64,000 nt of DNA from Megaustenia siamemsis (taxonomy: Eukaryota > Mollusca > Gastropoda > Stylommatophora > Ariophantidae): contig JAVIAB010000101.1 in assembly GCA_032433765.1 (NCBI GenBank), positions 62,388,092 through 62,452,091 on the forward strand, given 5' to 3'. A program made the translations under genes and the position numbers. Shown here in pieces: positions 22,366 through 33,520 of this stretch. Under the pieces are notes generated by a model, which saw nothing but the letters and a program-made list of their open reading frames with translations, made no database searches and was not told the origin of the DNA. Position 1 is the stretch's first letter. Every line of letters starts with the position of its first letter.

Positions 22366-22800
22366 ACCTGGCGGAAATTTTATCATGGTTATGGTTATGG
22401 AAGGCCCCGGTATCACTGCAAACGAATTAAAATGCATAATTGCACAACCGCCCGTGCCAGTGGAATCATCAGAATTACTATCTCATCTCCCCAAAAAAAA
22501 AGAAAGGTAGCTGTAGTCCCCATCATAGCAGTGTTAGCGCACGCCAAAAAAACACAAAGCAAAACCGCACAGAAAGTGAACACAGCCATCTGTTCCCTGT
22601 CATACGATATTATCATTCATCGTAAGCAATCGAAATATCGAAACATGATAAAAACGGATGAATCGCATAGCTCACGGTGTGCACAGAGCACTTAACTCAG
22701 TAGCTCCTGCAACAAGCCGGACTTGAATATAAGGAAACTGCAACAAGAAACACTTTCAGATATATCCTTAAACGGTTTCTGCTATCCACCATATTGACCG
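22366..22800 (+). mobile_element. RepX copy (about 430 bp)
   Basis: This is one of the two longest RepX copies. It runs from GGTTATGGTTATGGAAGG through CACTGCAAACGAATTAAAA and CGTAAGCAATCGAAATATCG to TCCACCATATTGACCGG. It is shared with 19110 (-), 33095 (-) and 37345 (+). Class unknown: no tRNA boxes, terminal inverted repeats or target duplications were identified. A reading frame with HCKRIKMHNCTTARASGIIR is kept in three copies, but coding is not established. Confidence 0.65.
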
Positions 22801-23589
22801 GAAGTTCAAGTCCTCCTGAAAATGATGATATTCATATATTTTAAATGTATAGCACTTGATGATGTTAGGGCATCCTTTTTGACTCAAAATCCGAATTTAT
22901 GGAACACATTTATTATTCTGATTATCCCCATCCTATATCGAACACCAGTCCGTAAGCGTTCAGATCTGTCCTGCAATGTGAATTTGTGAAATGATAAACC
23001 AGTTCACAAGTCTACTATCCATCTAACATTTGCTCTCTTGAATCTAGACGACATCCCTCCTGACTAACTTGAAACTCCGGAGTCACACCGGGGCTGCAAA
23101 GACATGAACAAAATTCCGTCATAATTATAAGCGTACGGCAGGTGTAGGGATATACGATCAGCCGTCATGATAACGTACCACACACAGCAATGTATGCGCC
23201 CATAAATTCCTGATTACTTTAGTGAATGCAGCCAACAACGCAGGAAACACATAGCAAAAATGTCTAAAGTAAACCTTCGGTCGACTTGGCAGAGCAGCCC
23301 ATATTACTGTTGTAACTGATCATAAAGCCCAAAAGATGCCGTTGATCAAAATAATAATAGTAATAATAATAAAAACAATCAAACGTAACAATGGCGGAAT
23401 TTTTTTTTATATTGAAGACATAATTTGATACTGTCAGTTGAAAGATACAATTTAGAGGTTGGTAGGAAATAAAGAAGGTGTTTACATCTGAGCACAATTG
23501 TATTCGGTGGGTCAAATGTACTTCCGTTACAGGCGATATAGAGTACACTTAATACCATTCTTGTATCCATATCATGGGATAGGCGGCGG
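22801..23589. other. Unannotated stretch
   Basis: No gene was recognised. A short AAT-rich simple repeat lies at about 23350-23372. Confidence 0.5.
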
Positions 23590-23650
23590 GAACAAATGAA
23601 GGCTATGCATGAAATGTGTTCCTTGTTGCAGTTTCCTCATATTACAAGTC
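23590..23650 (-). mobile_element. RepX end fragment
   Basis: GTGTTCCTTGTTGCAGTTTC and its flank match the RepX end seen at 8130 and 33145. The fragment is cut at 23651 by MSE copy 2. Confidence 0.5.
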
Positions 23651-24024
23651 GCATGTCTGTGTTAGTCACCTCTAGTGACTCGGGCAGATGGTGCTCGTAA
23701 ACCTGGGAAGGCCGACCATCTAAGGGCAGAATCCCCCGACAGAAAAGATCAACTGCTGCCTTGCAGGAAGATTGGGGACAATCAAAGGCTAAGGAAAGCA
23801 AACCTGAAAAAATGCTGGCTGAAATCGGATGCACTGGGCCACTGGCGCAGAACACAGTGCAACGTATTAACGGGTGTTCAGTCAGAGTGGATCTGACAGA
23901 CTCTAATTGTGATGTTCTGTCTGTGGGGGCGATCAACACACTTAGCCTGACAGCTGACTTCATATGAGAGTCTGGAATCCTTACTCTGATTGAGTCCTGA
24001 ACGCAGAGAGAGAGAGAGAGAGTA
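23651..24024 (+). mobile_element. MSE copy 2 (core only, array lost)
   Basis: This copy starts with half a minisatellite unit (GCATGTCTGTGTTAGTCACC), followed by the conserved core with CACCTCTAGTGACTCGGG, and ends in (GA)n at 24003-24023. It is nearly identical to copies 1 and 4 in the core. It sits inside a RepX remnant. Confidence 0.75.
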
Positions 24025-24324
24025 TCCAAGATTCTTGGGAGAGAGCAATATGAACATCTACGCTGAAGTAGGCGATATATTACAAACGCTGATTTGATAA
24101 AATAATAAAACTTAGCAAATTATAGGTGAAACTTTTTTTTTTAATTGCGGGTCAACATGAGAGCTATTGCAGTAATAGATAATATCCATATAATATCAAA
24201 TCCTTGATGATTTTTGAAGCTACATTTCCAAATAGTTATTTGTAAGGCATTATCTACACAATTTTAATAATATTGATTATTATCGCTGGACTTGTTTTCC
24301 ATTAAAACTGGTGTCTGTTTACCT

Positions 24325-24560
24325 TATCTATCTATTGTCTTTTCGAGCCGAAGACGGCACATAGGGCAGAACCACAATCTCAAAAACAGAAACCATGCGT
24401 GCCAAAATGGCACATATTGCAGAGATCACCGCTTCTAAAAACTATGGTTCTGTTTCCATAACAATGCTTTTTACAATGACAGCTTGTCAAGCCATCGATC
24501 AACCTCCTTAGTCGCCTCTTACGACATGCCTGGAAGGTCACAGTGTCACTATTATTTACT
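24325..24560 (-). mobile_element. RepY copy 2
   Basis: This is the reverse-complement counterpart of 7836-8045: TCTATCTATTGTCTTTTCG at the tail end, then GACGGCACATAGGGCAGAAC and TTAGTCGCCTCTTACGA. Confidence 0.65.
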
Positions 24561-24839
24561 TCCCACATAATGAGGTCCCGGTAACACACATGTTTACCTT
24601 ATACAGGATGTTATGTACAGCTGGATCCACACATTAACAAGCTTAACAGGCAGGGCGGTGTAACCCACGTAATATATGCCGCCAAAATAATCAATAATGA
24701 TTAGATTACGTACCATACAATTCTAATTGTGGGGAGATTGAGAATGTTTTTATTCGTTATTCCGTTTATATTATTGTTGACCCATCTTACATAAACAAGG
24801 GACGGAACAATTAGCATTAAGTAAGTGAAATAGTCTTCG

Positions 24840-25460
24840 ATGTCATCATCAGCTGCCATACTGGTTGGCGTTCGCGATTATTTCCTTTAACTATTCCTTA
24901 TTCACGGTACATGGTATCCATTCTGTTGTTGACTGTTTTCTATGTCATGACATGAAGCTATCCAGAAACTTCTGACCTCAACGATCTTTATTGTCCTCTA
25001 TTTTGCCAGTTGTAAACAAGTATTCCAACTTTCCTCTTCTCGTTGTGTGCACAACAATTGTAGGTTGTTTCTTTCTGATGTTTCTAGGAGCTCTCCTTTG
25101 TGTTGGCCTCTTTTAGAATTTCTTCGTGTGTCTTTATAGCTGTACAATAAACTTTCAACATTCTTTTGAGAAATTCCATCTCTGCGTCCTATAATCGTGT
25201 TTTCATGTTTTTGTTTTCAATTCAGGATTCACTTCTATAGGTCAGAATATATAAAAACGCTGAACTCTCTTTCCCATTTCTTTTGACATAGGTGTGTTGC
25301 ATAAGATAGTTTCATTTTCTGAAATGCTATTTTGACCTGAGCTATTCCATTTTCTTTTATGTGGCACATCTTCCGTCTGATGTTATTATTGTGCGCAAGT
25401 ATTTGACGCTTTGCACATGATTTAGATTTAATGTTTAATCATTGCATAACACAATGTGGG
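24840..25460 (-). mobile_element. LINE-E RT C-terminal and 3' end fragment
   Basis: Read on the minus strand, the fragment runs from VKYLRTIITSDGRC and IAQVKIAFQKM to the diverged C-terminal tail, ending in GATGATGACA. The YLG/YLR...SDGRC motif marks the thumb region after the RT palm. A similar copy lies at 60925. Confidence 0.7.
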
Positions 25461-25461
25461 A

Positions 25462-25955
25462 ATCGTAAGTTATTAGCCGGTCATCATCATTGTATTCCGA
25501 ACATTTCCATATAATCTCAAATCACCTTCTCAGCAAGCCTCGCAGTGTCCAGGGACTGGCGACTCCAGTTCTGTGTCGGTTTATTAGTCTTCTTACACGC
25601 CCACTAAGTTTCTTGTTTCCTATCCATTGGTTGACCGTCTTCAACGACACCGCAGCTAGCCCTTTCATGTCCCCATACTCCCACATGTTAAGGGCGTAGA
25701 CAAAGATGAACCTATGCATTGTTTTTTGTTTCACTTCTGTGATGACTCTACCCAGTGCACACGTACATAGTCCACATCTACATTTTGTTATCATGATCAT
25801 CGAATCATTCAGTATTCAGGCGTTGCTGCATTCTTGTGACTCTAACCAGATGAAGGCCGTGATCACCTCTATTGTCACGCTACTCTTTAACGTAACCTAT
25901 GCATCACTGTCTTCCTTGACTAGTCTGCCCGCCGAGCATGCTGTAGATCATTAAG
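25462..25955 (-). mobile_element. LINE-H 3' fragment, RNase H domain, copy 3 (internally deleted)
   Basis: The minus strand matches the LINE-H tail: SGRVRRLINRHRTGVASPWT and the shared GGTCATCATCATTG 3' end at about 25480, with a remnant of the RNase H core further right (CTCTATTGTCACGCTACTC). The region coding for GNERADRL is reduced. The left end abuts the LINE-E fragment. Confidence 0.7.
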
Positions 25956-26710
25956 TTACACTGATGCTGACGGCCTATCCACTAACAAAATGTGGAACCA
26001 ACTGAGATACGTGGCAACAACTGTTTATATCACCCATAACATTTAAAAGAAATAATTGGCTGAGGTTATTATAATTGTTCTGCAAGCAAGACGAGTCGCA
26101 ATGCCCGTTGGCGGACCGTACCAGAAGTAGCAGATGAAATGGGCGGAGTCTTATCAGGTTAGGTATTTAAGATTTTCGTGATAATCTCATGAAGCAATGT
26201 GTATTCATTCATCACATAGGAAGATATCATTGTCTTCACAACATATGTATGTAACATTCAGAACAAACGTGTTTTATTTTTGGTCTGTAGTGTTGTGATA
26301 ATGATGACAGACATGGATAATTGTTCTTACTATTGTTCTATCTCTGTGCTGTATGAAAAGTATAAAACCGTTGTGCCACTGCTTTATTCTGAAATTATTA
26401 TGAGATACTGCATTATTTTAAAATTATTATGAGATACTGCATTATCCATTAATATTGTTAATTCAGTTAATTTGTGGCAGCAATAGACCATCTTTCTGTG
26501 TGTGCTAATTTTGATGAATTCAATTCGTGACGCATAAATTGAAACATATAAACAACAATGTATAACCCATCATTGTCTGATGGCGTTTTATTAATTACAA
26601 CATTATATGTGTGTTTCATTCACATATTCAAACAAATTATTATCATCATTTGCATGACCCAAGGACGAAGTCCACTTAATTTAATTTGCTCTACCTAGTT
26701 TAAGAATGTG
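25956..26710. other. Unannotated AT-rich stretch
   Basis: No gene was recognised. A two-copy direct repeat containing AAATTATTATGAGATACTGC lies at 26392-26443. Confidence 0.5.
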
Positions 26711-26919
26711 AGTAAAGTAAAGAGCCTCGTCACGTCAAGTGGCGTATAGGGAAGATGGTGTTAGTGACCATCATTTTTACAGACCTTCGGCGTATGATTT
26801 TTAGAGTAATCCCGTACCCACTTAAGGCTGGGTGAACCTGGAAGCCGTTGATCAGGATCGAACCCAACCTCTTGTCCTTTGTAGTCCAGTTCACTAACCA
26901 CTGAGCTATCGCGGCTTCC
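26711..26919 (-). mobile_element. SINE-II copy, minus strand
   Basis: On the minus strand the head GGAAGCCGCGATAGCTCAGT and B box GGTTCGATCCTG are followed by CACCCAGCCTTAAGTGGG and the tail. The flanks AGTTTAAGAATGT and AGTTTTAAAATGT agree at 11 of 13 bases and may be an aged target duplication. Confidence 0.85.
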
Positions 26920-27059
26920 AGTTTTAAAATGTACTCACTGTAATGTAAGACATCTCTGCATACAGTCATTGTTGATTTTATTTTATTATTGATATTGTTC
27001 GATATCACTTTCAAGTGATGTAAAAACATTAAAGAACCTCCTTTCTAATCTTTCCACAG

Positions 27060-27290
27060 AGGCATCGTTGAATCAGTTATCTTCTCTAGTGTCCACATAT
27101 TGAACTCACCAGCAGACGTTTGAAATGAGTCGAGCAACTCTCCTATCCGGGCGTTTTATTGCGTGCTGCTTCTTCGCTTTGACATTCACTAATTCTTTAT
27201 CATATTCACGAGAAGTTGAGGACATCGATGATAATAAAAGAGATGTCAGTGATGAAGTCCAGCAAACATTACATCATCACGAAGTACAAA
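27060..27290 (+). CDS. Putative signal-peptide first coding exon of a secreted protein
   Basis: The coding part starts at ATG 27125 and gives 55 codons plus one base before a strong donor GTAAGC at 27291. An acceptor-like CTAATCTTTCCACAG ends at 27059, so 27060-27124 may be 5' UTR. The protein begins with basic residues, then a hydrophobic core FIACCFFALTF, then a likely signal-peptidase region near NSLSYS. After it come an acidic stretch EVEDIDD, a dibasic NKR that could be a proprotein convertase site, and DEVQQTLHHHEVQ. This is the layout of a secreted or peptide-precursor N-terminus. The donor is phase 1. Continuing past it gives ten residues and a stop, as expected for intron. No downstream exon could be identified. 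The identity is unknown. Confidence 0.45.
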
Positions 27291-27566
27291 GTAAGCAAAC
27301 TATGTGTATCTGGTTTGTTTAAATAGTGTTTGCTTTATCGTAATTGTTGCTAATACAATAATAAAATCGTTATGACAGTAATAGCTGAAACAGTAGACTT
27401 TTCGGTTTCTTGTACTATGATTCTGACTCCATAGGATTATAGCTTCCATGACTTCCCAAACATATTTTCTATATCCGCACTTAGACATTAACTAACACTT
27501 ACATATTTGCTTATCTCAGGGCATAAGTAGTTTAAGGATAATTATAGAACAACATATATAGAACAA

Positions 27567-27825
27567 GGGAGCCGTGATAGCTCAGTGGTTAGTGAACTGG
27601 ACTACAAAAGACATGGTGCAGGGTTCGATCCCAACCGACGGCTTCCGCGTTCACCCAGCCTTAAATGGGTACCGGATTTGTCTGGGAAAGTAAAACGGCA
27701 CGGGCTTAATACAGACCACATTATCCAGAAAATCATGTGCTAAAGATCTGTAAAAGTTATGGTCACTAATACCATACACCCTAAACGCCACTTGGCGTGA
27801 CAGGGCTCTGTACTTTTTTTACTTT
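27567..27825 (+). mobile_element. SINE-II copy
   Basis: The head GGGAGCCGTGATAGCTCAGT carries the A box, and GGTTCGATCCCAACC the B box. The body has CACCCAGCCTTAAATGGG and CATGTGCTAAAGATCTGT, and the tail is T-rich with TACTTT. No clear target duplication was seen. Confidence 0.85.
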
Positions 27826-27960
27826 ATATATAAAATAACAACAGCAACCATTAACCTTTAATTTCATTTATTAAAAAAAAAACGTTTGACAGCATTCACA
27901 GATTGTCCTTGTGGAATATCTTGAATTATGGAACACGACCAACTATGTAACAGTATATGG

Positions 27961-28175
27961 AGTAAGTAAGTACAGTCCCGTCACGTGAAGTGATAAGGAT
28001 TAGGGTGTTAGTGACCATCATTGTTTTATAGACCTTCGGCACATGATTTTGGGATAATGTGGTCGGTAGTACGCCTGTGCCGCTTTACTTTCCCAGAAAA
28101 AATTCGGTACCCATTTAAGGCTGGTTGAACCTGGAAACAGTCGGTCAGGATTTAGCCCATCCCTCTTATCAGTAG
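27961..28175 (-). mobile_element. SINE-II copy, head-truncated
   Basis: On the minus strand the body (TGGGTACCGAATTTTTTCTG, CGGCACAGGCG, TTTTGGGATAATG on plus) is clear. The tRNA-like head is lost around 28150-28175. Confidence 0.75.
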
Positions 28176-29080
28176 ATGAAGTGGGATGTATTAAATCACA
28201 TAACATGAGATACATATATAGCAAGTATCGGATAGCTTACTCGGTACCCATTTCTCATATTATGAAAGTAACATAATAATAACAGTCGCCAATAGTTATT
28301 AGAGGAATTGGAAGCACTTAACATTTGTTGTCTGTTAATGAAAATGTGTTGGGATGGTAATATGACTTGATCCGTCAACATGTTCAGGAATTTGGTTCAC
28401 AAACAAAATCGAGGCAGGTCAAGATGACCAGAGAGATGTTACTTTTAATAGTTATTTTGAAACAAGGTAGTAAAGGTCAACTAGGTGTCGCGATGTTCAC
28501 CATTTTTTTGCAATTTTGACACAAAGTTCATATTGAGCTTAACACCACGGATGATTTTGACTGTTTGCGTATGTCCTGCTCAAAGAGTAAGCCAATAAAT
28601 TATACAAGTCATACTGGAGCATTTAGCCTCATGCACAAGAAGATTTTAGAGGATAAACATAAGACAGAACTTAGGAGTAGAGGTGCAGTTAGAGGCAAGA
28701 TCAGAGAAGTTAGTTAAGAGCAGTTAGTAGGGAGAATAGCAGTAACTTAGGGTCAGTTAATTGAGAAGTAGATAGAACAAGAACGGAACAAGTAGAATTA
28801 GAAATATAGAGGGGTAGAGATAAGTCACTCAGGAACATAATTGAGTTGTGAAATATTTTCAAGTGAGATTCACACGATTGTCCTCCAGAGACAATAGTAA
28901 ATAGATTAAACATAATAGAAGAATAAGACAAGACAATTGTGAATGTGAAATATAGAATGTTAATTGTTACAGACAATGAGTACTAGTTTTAGCTCCATCA
29001 AGACCGACAGTTGTCTAGAGAGTTTCTTTATTTTCTCAATAAAGAATATTGATAATTGAAGTACTACCACTAATCATCAT
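28176..29080. other. Unannotated stretch, possibly a solo LTR at 28640-29060
   Basis: No gene was recognised. The purine-rich block 28640-28850 followed by a TTCTCAATAAAGAATATTG segment at about 29034 resembles the U3-R layout of an LTR, but no paired repeat or clear TG...CA ends were confirmed. Confidence 0.25.
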
Positions 29081-29300
29081 GGGAGCCGCAAAAGCTCAGT
29101 GGTTAGTGAACTGGACTACAAAGGACAAGAGTTAAGTTTCGATCCCAATCGACGGCTACCGTGTTCACCCATCCTTAGATTCGCTCGATATTTTTTTTTT
29201 GTTTCTGGGAAAAAATAAAGCGGCACGGGTGTAATACCGGCCACAGTACCCCACAAATCATGTGATGAAGGTCTGTACAATTAATGGTCACTAACACCAG
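29081..29300 (+). mobile_element. SINE-II copy, 3' truncated
   Basis: The head GGGAGCCGCAAAAGCTCAGT, the TTTCGATCCCAATCGACGGC box and the body up to GGTCACTAACACC are present. The terminal CGCCACTTGGCG and TACTTTAC tail are missing. Confidence 0.8.
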
Positions 29301-29387
29301 TGACAATGTCAACACGATGCAACATTTCAAATGTTCTTTCAAACATCGGGGAAAAAGTCGGATTTGATATAAACAAGAATAAAACCA

Positions 29388-29680
29388 CAGTAGCCTACTT
29401 GGGAAAAACCACCCGATTTGGCTACCGACATTCGAACAACCTGTGATATATTTCCGCTGGAAGCAGTGTGAATTGTACTCGTGGTTAGAAAAAGATAACA
29501 CCGCGGTGCCGCTTGCCGAAATGGGTACCAGGGTAGTACTCTGGGAAGGTGAGGAATGCCGCCTCGTATCATGAGTTTCGATGCTTGAAGCGACACTGTC
29601 CAGAGGTTCACTTCTGGATAGGCGGCCGAGCACATATAGGTGGAAACTCGCGTGCTAAGACGCAGATACAAAACTCGTAC
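29388..29680 (+). mobile_element. SINE-I copy b
   Basis: The head TAGCCTACTTGGGAAAAACC is the A box. The B box is degraded (ATTCGAACAACC). The body has GAAATGGGTACCAGGG and TGGATAGGCGGCCGAGCAC, matching copies at 161 and 44421 in opposite orientation. The CTTTAC tail is lost. Confidence 0.75.
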
Positions 29681-29689
29681 GTTTCCTAA

Positions 29690-30145
29690 ACAGGAAAAAA
29701 AAATAGATTGACAAGCAGAAAAGAGCCAGAGGGTAATATATATAAAATCGTCAGACACTGGAAAAAGGTAGACAACAATGTTTAGCTTGGTAGTAATATA
29801 GAACAAGAAGATTAAACAAAAAAAAATAGAATCAGAAGTAGGATAGTTAAAGCAGCAACACATAAAAAACCTGTAAAAATAGAGTAATAAAAACTACTAA
29901 GCAACAAAACGAAACTTACAATATTTAAATAAAACGTATTAGCAACCATGTACCTACAACAACAACAAAAGAGTGAGAGAAAACTAAACGGTTTTGAAAA
30001 GTAAGAAGCATAATCTGTGCACAATGGAATGAATTGAAGACTAATAATGAAATAAGAGAAATGAGCATGCAACCAACACTCTCGTTTACATTTAGGAAGT
30101 GAAGATGAACATATTTTGGACATGGTTTGAGACAATGAATTCAAA
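29690..30145. other. Unannotated A-rich stretch
   Basis: No gene was recognised. Open frames on the minus strand here are Ser/Leu/Phe-rich reflections of A-rich sequence. Confidence 0.5.
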
Positions 30146-30159
30146 AGCAGCCTTTTCTA

Positions 30160-30370
30160 TGGGAACAATCAGGATACAAAAGACGAGTGTGACCTAGAGA
30201 GACACAAGAACATTTATAAGAGAAGCAAAGTTGGCAGGCATAGACTCATTAGATACGATCGAACATCTCGCCGTGAACAGAGATGGATGGGGAAAACACA
30301 ACGAGCCGTATGCGAAGTGCTGCGGCACTGGAATGATCGAGATCATGGCGTATTCAAACATTATTCATGT
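30160..30370 (+). mobile_element. Possible LINE C-terminal fragment
   Basis: The plus strand reads RDTRTFIREAKLAGIDSLDT and then IEHLAVNRDGWGKHNE. This resembles the last LINE segment, in which a helix is followed by a ...A.NRxxWR motif. It is short and unsupported by other copies in the window. Confidence 0.4.
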
Positions 30371-30444
30371 TCTCTATTGTATTAGTGTATTGAAGAAATA
30401 ACTTGAGGTGTGACGAGAATTCAAGATTTGGCAACGAAATAATC

Positions 30445-30698
30445 GGGATCACGGAAGCTCAGTGGTTAGTGAACTGAACTACAAAGGACAAGAGGTAGGG
30501 TTCGATCGCAGTCGACGGTTATCGGTTTACCCAGCCTTTAATGGGTACCGGATTTTTTTCTGGGAAAGTAAAGCGGCACGGGCGTAATACCGAGCACATT
30601 ATCCCAAAAAGCATGTGCCGAAGGTTTGTAAAATGTATGGTCACTAACACCATATTCCCTATACACCACTTGGCGTGACGGGGGCACTTTAAAAAGAA
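30445..30698 (+). mobile_element. SINE-II copy with perfect 13-bp target-site duplication
   Basis: The head ATCACGGAAGCTCAGTGGTT, B box GGTTCGATCGCAG, body and end GGCGTGACGGGGGCACTTTA are present. The 13-mer CAACGAAATAATC flanks it at 30432-30444 and 30699-30711. Confidence 0.9.
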
Positions 30699-30865
30699 CA
30701 ACGAAATAATCAATTGTCTCTATCTCAACGTTTCGTCTCAGCTTAACTAAGAATGAAAGGGAGCATGGCTCGTCAACATAACGAAGAGATTAACATAAAA
30801 ATTGCCTGACTCTCCTCGTTATAGTTGTGCTACTGTATACAATCAGTCAGGACTTTACTTTCTTG

Positions 30866-31275
30866 TGTAGATTCCATTCTTCTTCACCTGTCCTACCCCA
30901 TTTACCTTTCAGCGTTGAGGTAAGATATAATTTGCGGTCTTTTTCCCGTCTGTTTGCTTCTGCTGCTGTAATGTTCCCTAGTGCTTCTAATATTCCGTCA
31001 TCAATATTTTAGGTGGTCGACCTTTGAGTCTGCTGTTCTCACAACGTTTGATGATGGCTCGGTGTCTGACCAAACCATTTTATATGTTGTTTCTTGATAT
31101 ATCCTATGGCAGGGGTTGTTTCTAACATTTTGTTTTTCAGTTCTTCATTTCTAATCTTGCCTCTCGGTTTATTTCCGGTCATTCGTCTAACACACCACAC
31201 TTCATCTCAGTAAATATTATTTGTTGTTGTTCTTGCATCTTGATCCATGACTGACATTGGTAGCACAACGTGTAG
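30866..31275 (-). mobile_element. LINE-E C-terminal fragment
   Basis: Parallel to 19640-20113, the minus strand encodes CVRRMTGNKPRGKIRNEELK and a KDGWMD-type proline/lysine-rich end, with frame breaks. It includes GTGCTACCAATGTCAG at its right end. Confidence 0.65.
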
Positions 31276-31591
31276 TCTATTGAAAGGGATTTTTACTTCT
31301 TTTTTCAAAATTTATGTCAATCTAATGATTATGATATTATTCACAAATGTTATTATTTTAATAATAAAATAAAGCGTATTAACCATTTCCTCAGTAATTA
31401 AAAAAAATGTATTTTAAATTACAATTTATGTTGTAATTTAAAATACTTTAATTTTACTTTTCGTTTTCAGCCCGATCTGAGAAACGTCCCAGATTGTAAG
31501 TTGTGAATTGTTGACATGTTCTGAGATAACACATTGTTCGTGTAGAAATATCAGTGCATACTTAATGCTGATGAAGATAAAATAATAAACA
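31276..31591. other. Unannotated AT-rich stretch
   Basis: Nothing was recognised. Confidence 0.5.
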
Positions 31592-31770
31592 ATAAAAAGT
31601 AAAAGCGCCACGACTTGCGTGGCGTATGGGGAATATGGTTCTAGTGACCTTCTTTTTCTCTGATAGCGACACATTTTTGGGTGATGTGGTCTGGATTACG
31701 ATAGGCCGCCTTTAATTGCCAGAGAAATATATGGTACCCAATTTCAGAGGGTTGGTTGAACCCTGGAGCC
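31592..31770 (-). mobile_element. SINE-III copy, head-truncated
   Basis: On the minus strand the body GGGTACCATATATTTCTCTG, AAAGGCGGCCTATCG and CCAGACCACATCACCC matches SINE-III at 8470-8540, ending in an AAGTAAAAG-complement tail at 31592-31604. The tRNA-like head is absent. Confidence 0.75.
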
Positions 31771-31789
31771 TTGCTCTTACTATAAATGG

Positions 31790-32398
31790 CATTGCTTGTT
31801 CCTTTATCTCTAACAAAACCACACTGTTCATCGCTAATTTCTGGACTGATTTAGCTTCGCACTCTTCGCATGATGATTCTTAGTAATATCTTAGTCATAT
31901 GACTCATAAGGCTTATTGTGCGATGATCATCGCATTCAATCGCCTCGATTTCTTTGGTAGGGCTATGAATATTGATTTGAGCAGGTCGTCTGGTATATAT
32001 CCGCTGTTGTAGATATCATTCAATATTTGTGTTATTATTTCTATTCCCGAATCACCCATGGCTCCAATCTCTTCTTCAGTTATATTATCTGGTGCAGGAG
32101 CTTTTCCTGCTTTCATATTGCGCAAGACATTTTCCACTTCTTCTCTGAGTGTTTCTGGTCCTTCTCCAATAATATTTACTTCCGTTCGTTCATCATTATA
32201 AAGACCTTTAATGTATTTTGTCCTTCGTTCCCTTATGTTTTCTTGATCAATCAACAGTTCTTCTTCCTTTGATCTTAGACATCCATTTTTTATTGCGTGT
32301 TTCTTCCTGTTAATTCCTTAATTTCTTTGTATATAGCTTTAGCATCTCCTTTTTATTGCAATTCAATCTCTTTGCATCTCTCTTTTAGCCATGCTTAT
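31790..32398 (-). mobile_element. LINE-E fragment: reverse-transcriptase amino-terminal region
   Basis: The minus strand encodes ENIRERRTKYIKGLYNDERT, then NMKAGKAPAPDNITEEEIGA and YNSGYIPDDLLKSIFIALPK, the conserved entry to the LINE RT domain. Compared with the copy at 4515-5145 it is highly similar and continues further right into the pre-RT linker. The catalytic FADD core is absent, so it is a truncated relic. Confidence 0.85.
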
Positions 32399-33094
32399 AT
32401 GCTATAACATATACACATTAATAAATACTACCGCGAGCTGCAGAGAACATGTCAAATAAACATAGAATGGGATGAAGCAGCTAAACCACTAGAAGGGCCG
32501 ACCAAACTATGACGTTTTTAGCTCATCATTGTAATGCAACAACGGATATATGGCAGCCCAACACCAAGAAGTCCGAATACCTCTAGAGGGGGAATTACTT
32601 TCAGTTTTTAAACAATTTATTTATTCCTAACAGTAAGCATCTCTATGTAACTAGTCCTTTATATTTTAAAAATTGTGTTATCCTTCCGGCGCCGCGTAAC
32701 GTCACATACAACCTGTAGTGTTGTTCGCCAACAATATCTATTCTGTGCGAAATGTTCCATCTTATCTAATAAGTCTGTCAACGTTCCTTCTCTTATAATT
32801 GTTCTTTTAAGTGTCTTTTCCTCTTTGTCTGTATCTTGATGTTTCCCACATAAGAACCTGTTTAACTAGTTCTACATATTGTCATTAAGTTGACATCACA
32901 ACGCTTTAAGTAACTCCAGAAATGTACATTGCAGGTTTCAAAAGCTCGCGGATCTCAACCCAAGTCGTAGGCCATACATATTTCAATTTGTGTTAGCAAA
33001 TGTTGACGCGAAATGATTGTACTTTCATCCATAGCTGTATAAAGATCATAGGCTATAACCATTTCAGAGTTTTTATCATTCTTGGACTCCAGGT
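32399..33094. other. Unannotated stretch
   Basis: No gene or clear repeat was recognised. Confidence 0.5.
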
Positions 33095-33520
33095 CAATAT
33101 GGCGGCCAGGCGCAAGGAACCATTGAGGCTCTGTCTGAAACAAGTGTTCTTTGTTGCAGTTCATCATATTCCATGTCCGGTATGCTGCTGCTGCAGATAC
33201 TGAGTTTAGTGCTCTGTTCACACCGTGAGAGGTAATAATACACTGTGTTTTTCATCCGGATCGTGTTTAAATATTCTGATTACTTACAATGATCGATGAT
33301 ATCGTCTGACGAATGACAGTTTGGCTGCATTCACTTTCGGTGCTGCTGCGCCTTATGTCTGTTGGCGTGTGGTAAGGCTGATATGATGGGGACTACTGCT
33401 ACTTTTCCTTGTTTGAATCCTTAAATGTGACTAAAGGTTAATTCAGATGACTACATTTGCACGTTCGGTTGAACAATTATGGATCTTATTTCGTTTGCAG
33501 TGACACCGGGGCCTTCGATT
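33095..33520 (-). mobile_element. RepX copy (near full length)
   Basis: This is the reverse complement of 22366-22800. It runs from CAATATGGCGGCCAGGCGCA at the left to TCGTTTGCAGTGACACCGGG at the right. Together with the 22366 copy it defines an element of about 430 bp. Confidence 0.65.
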
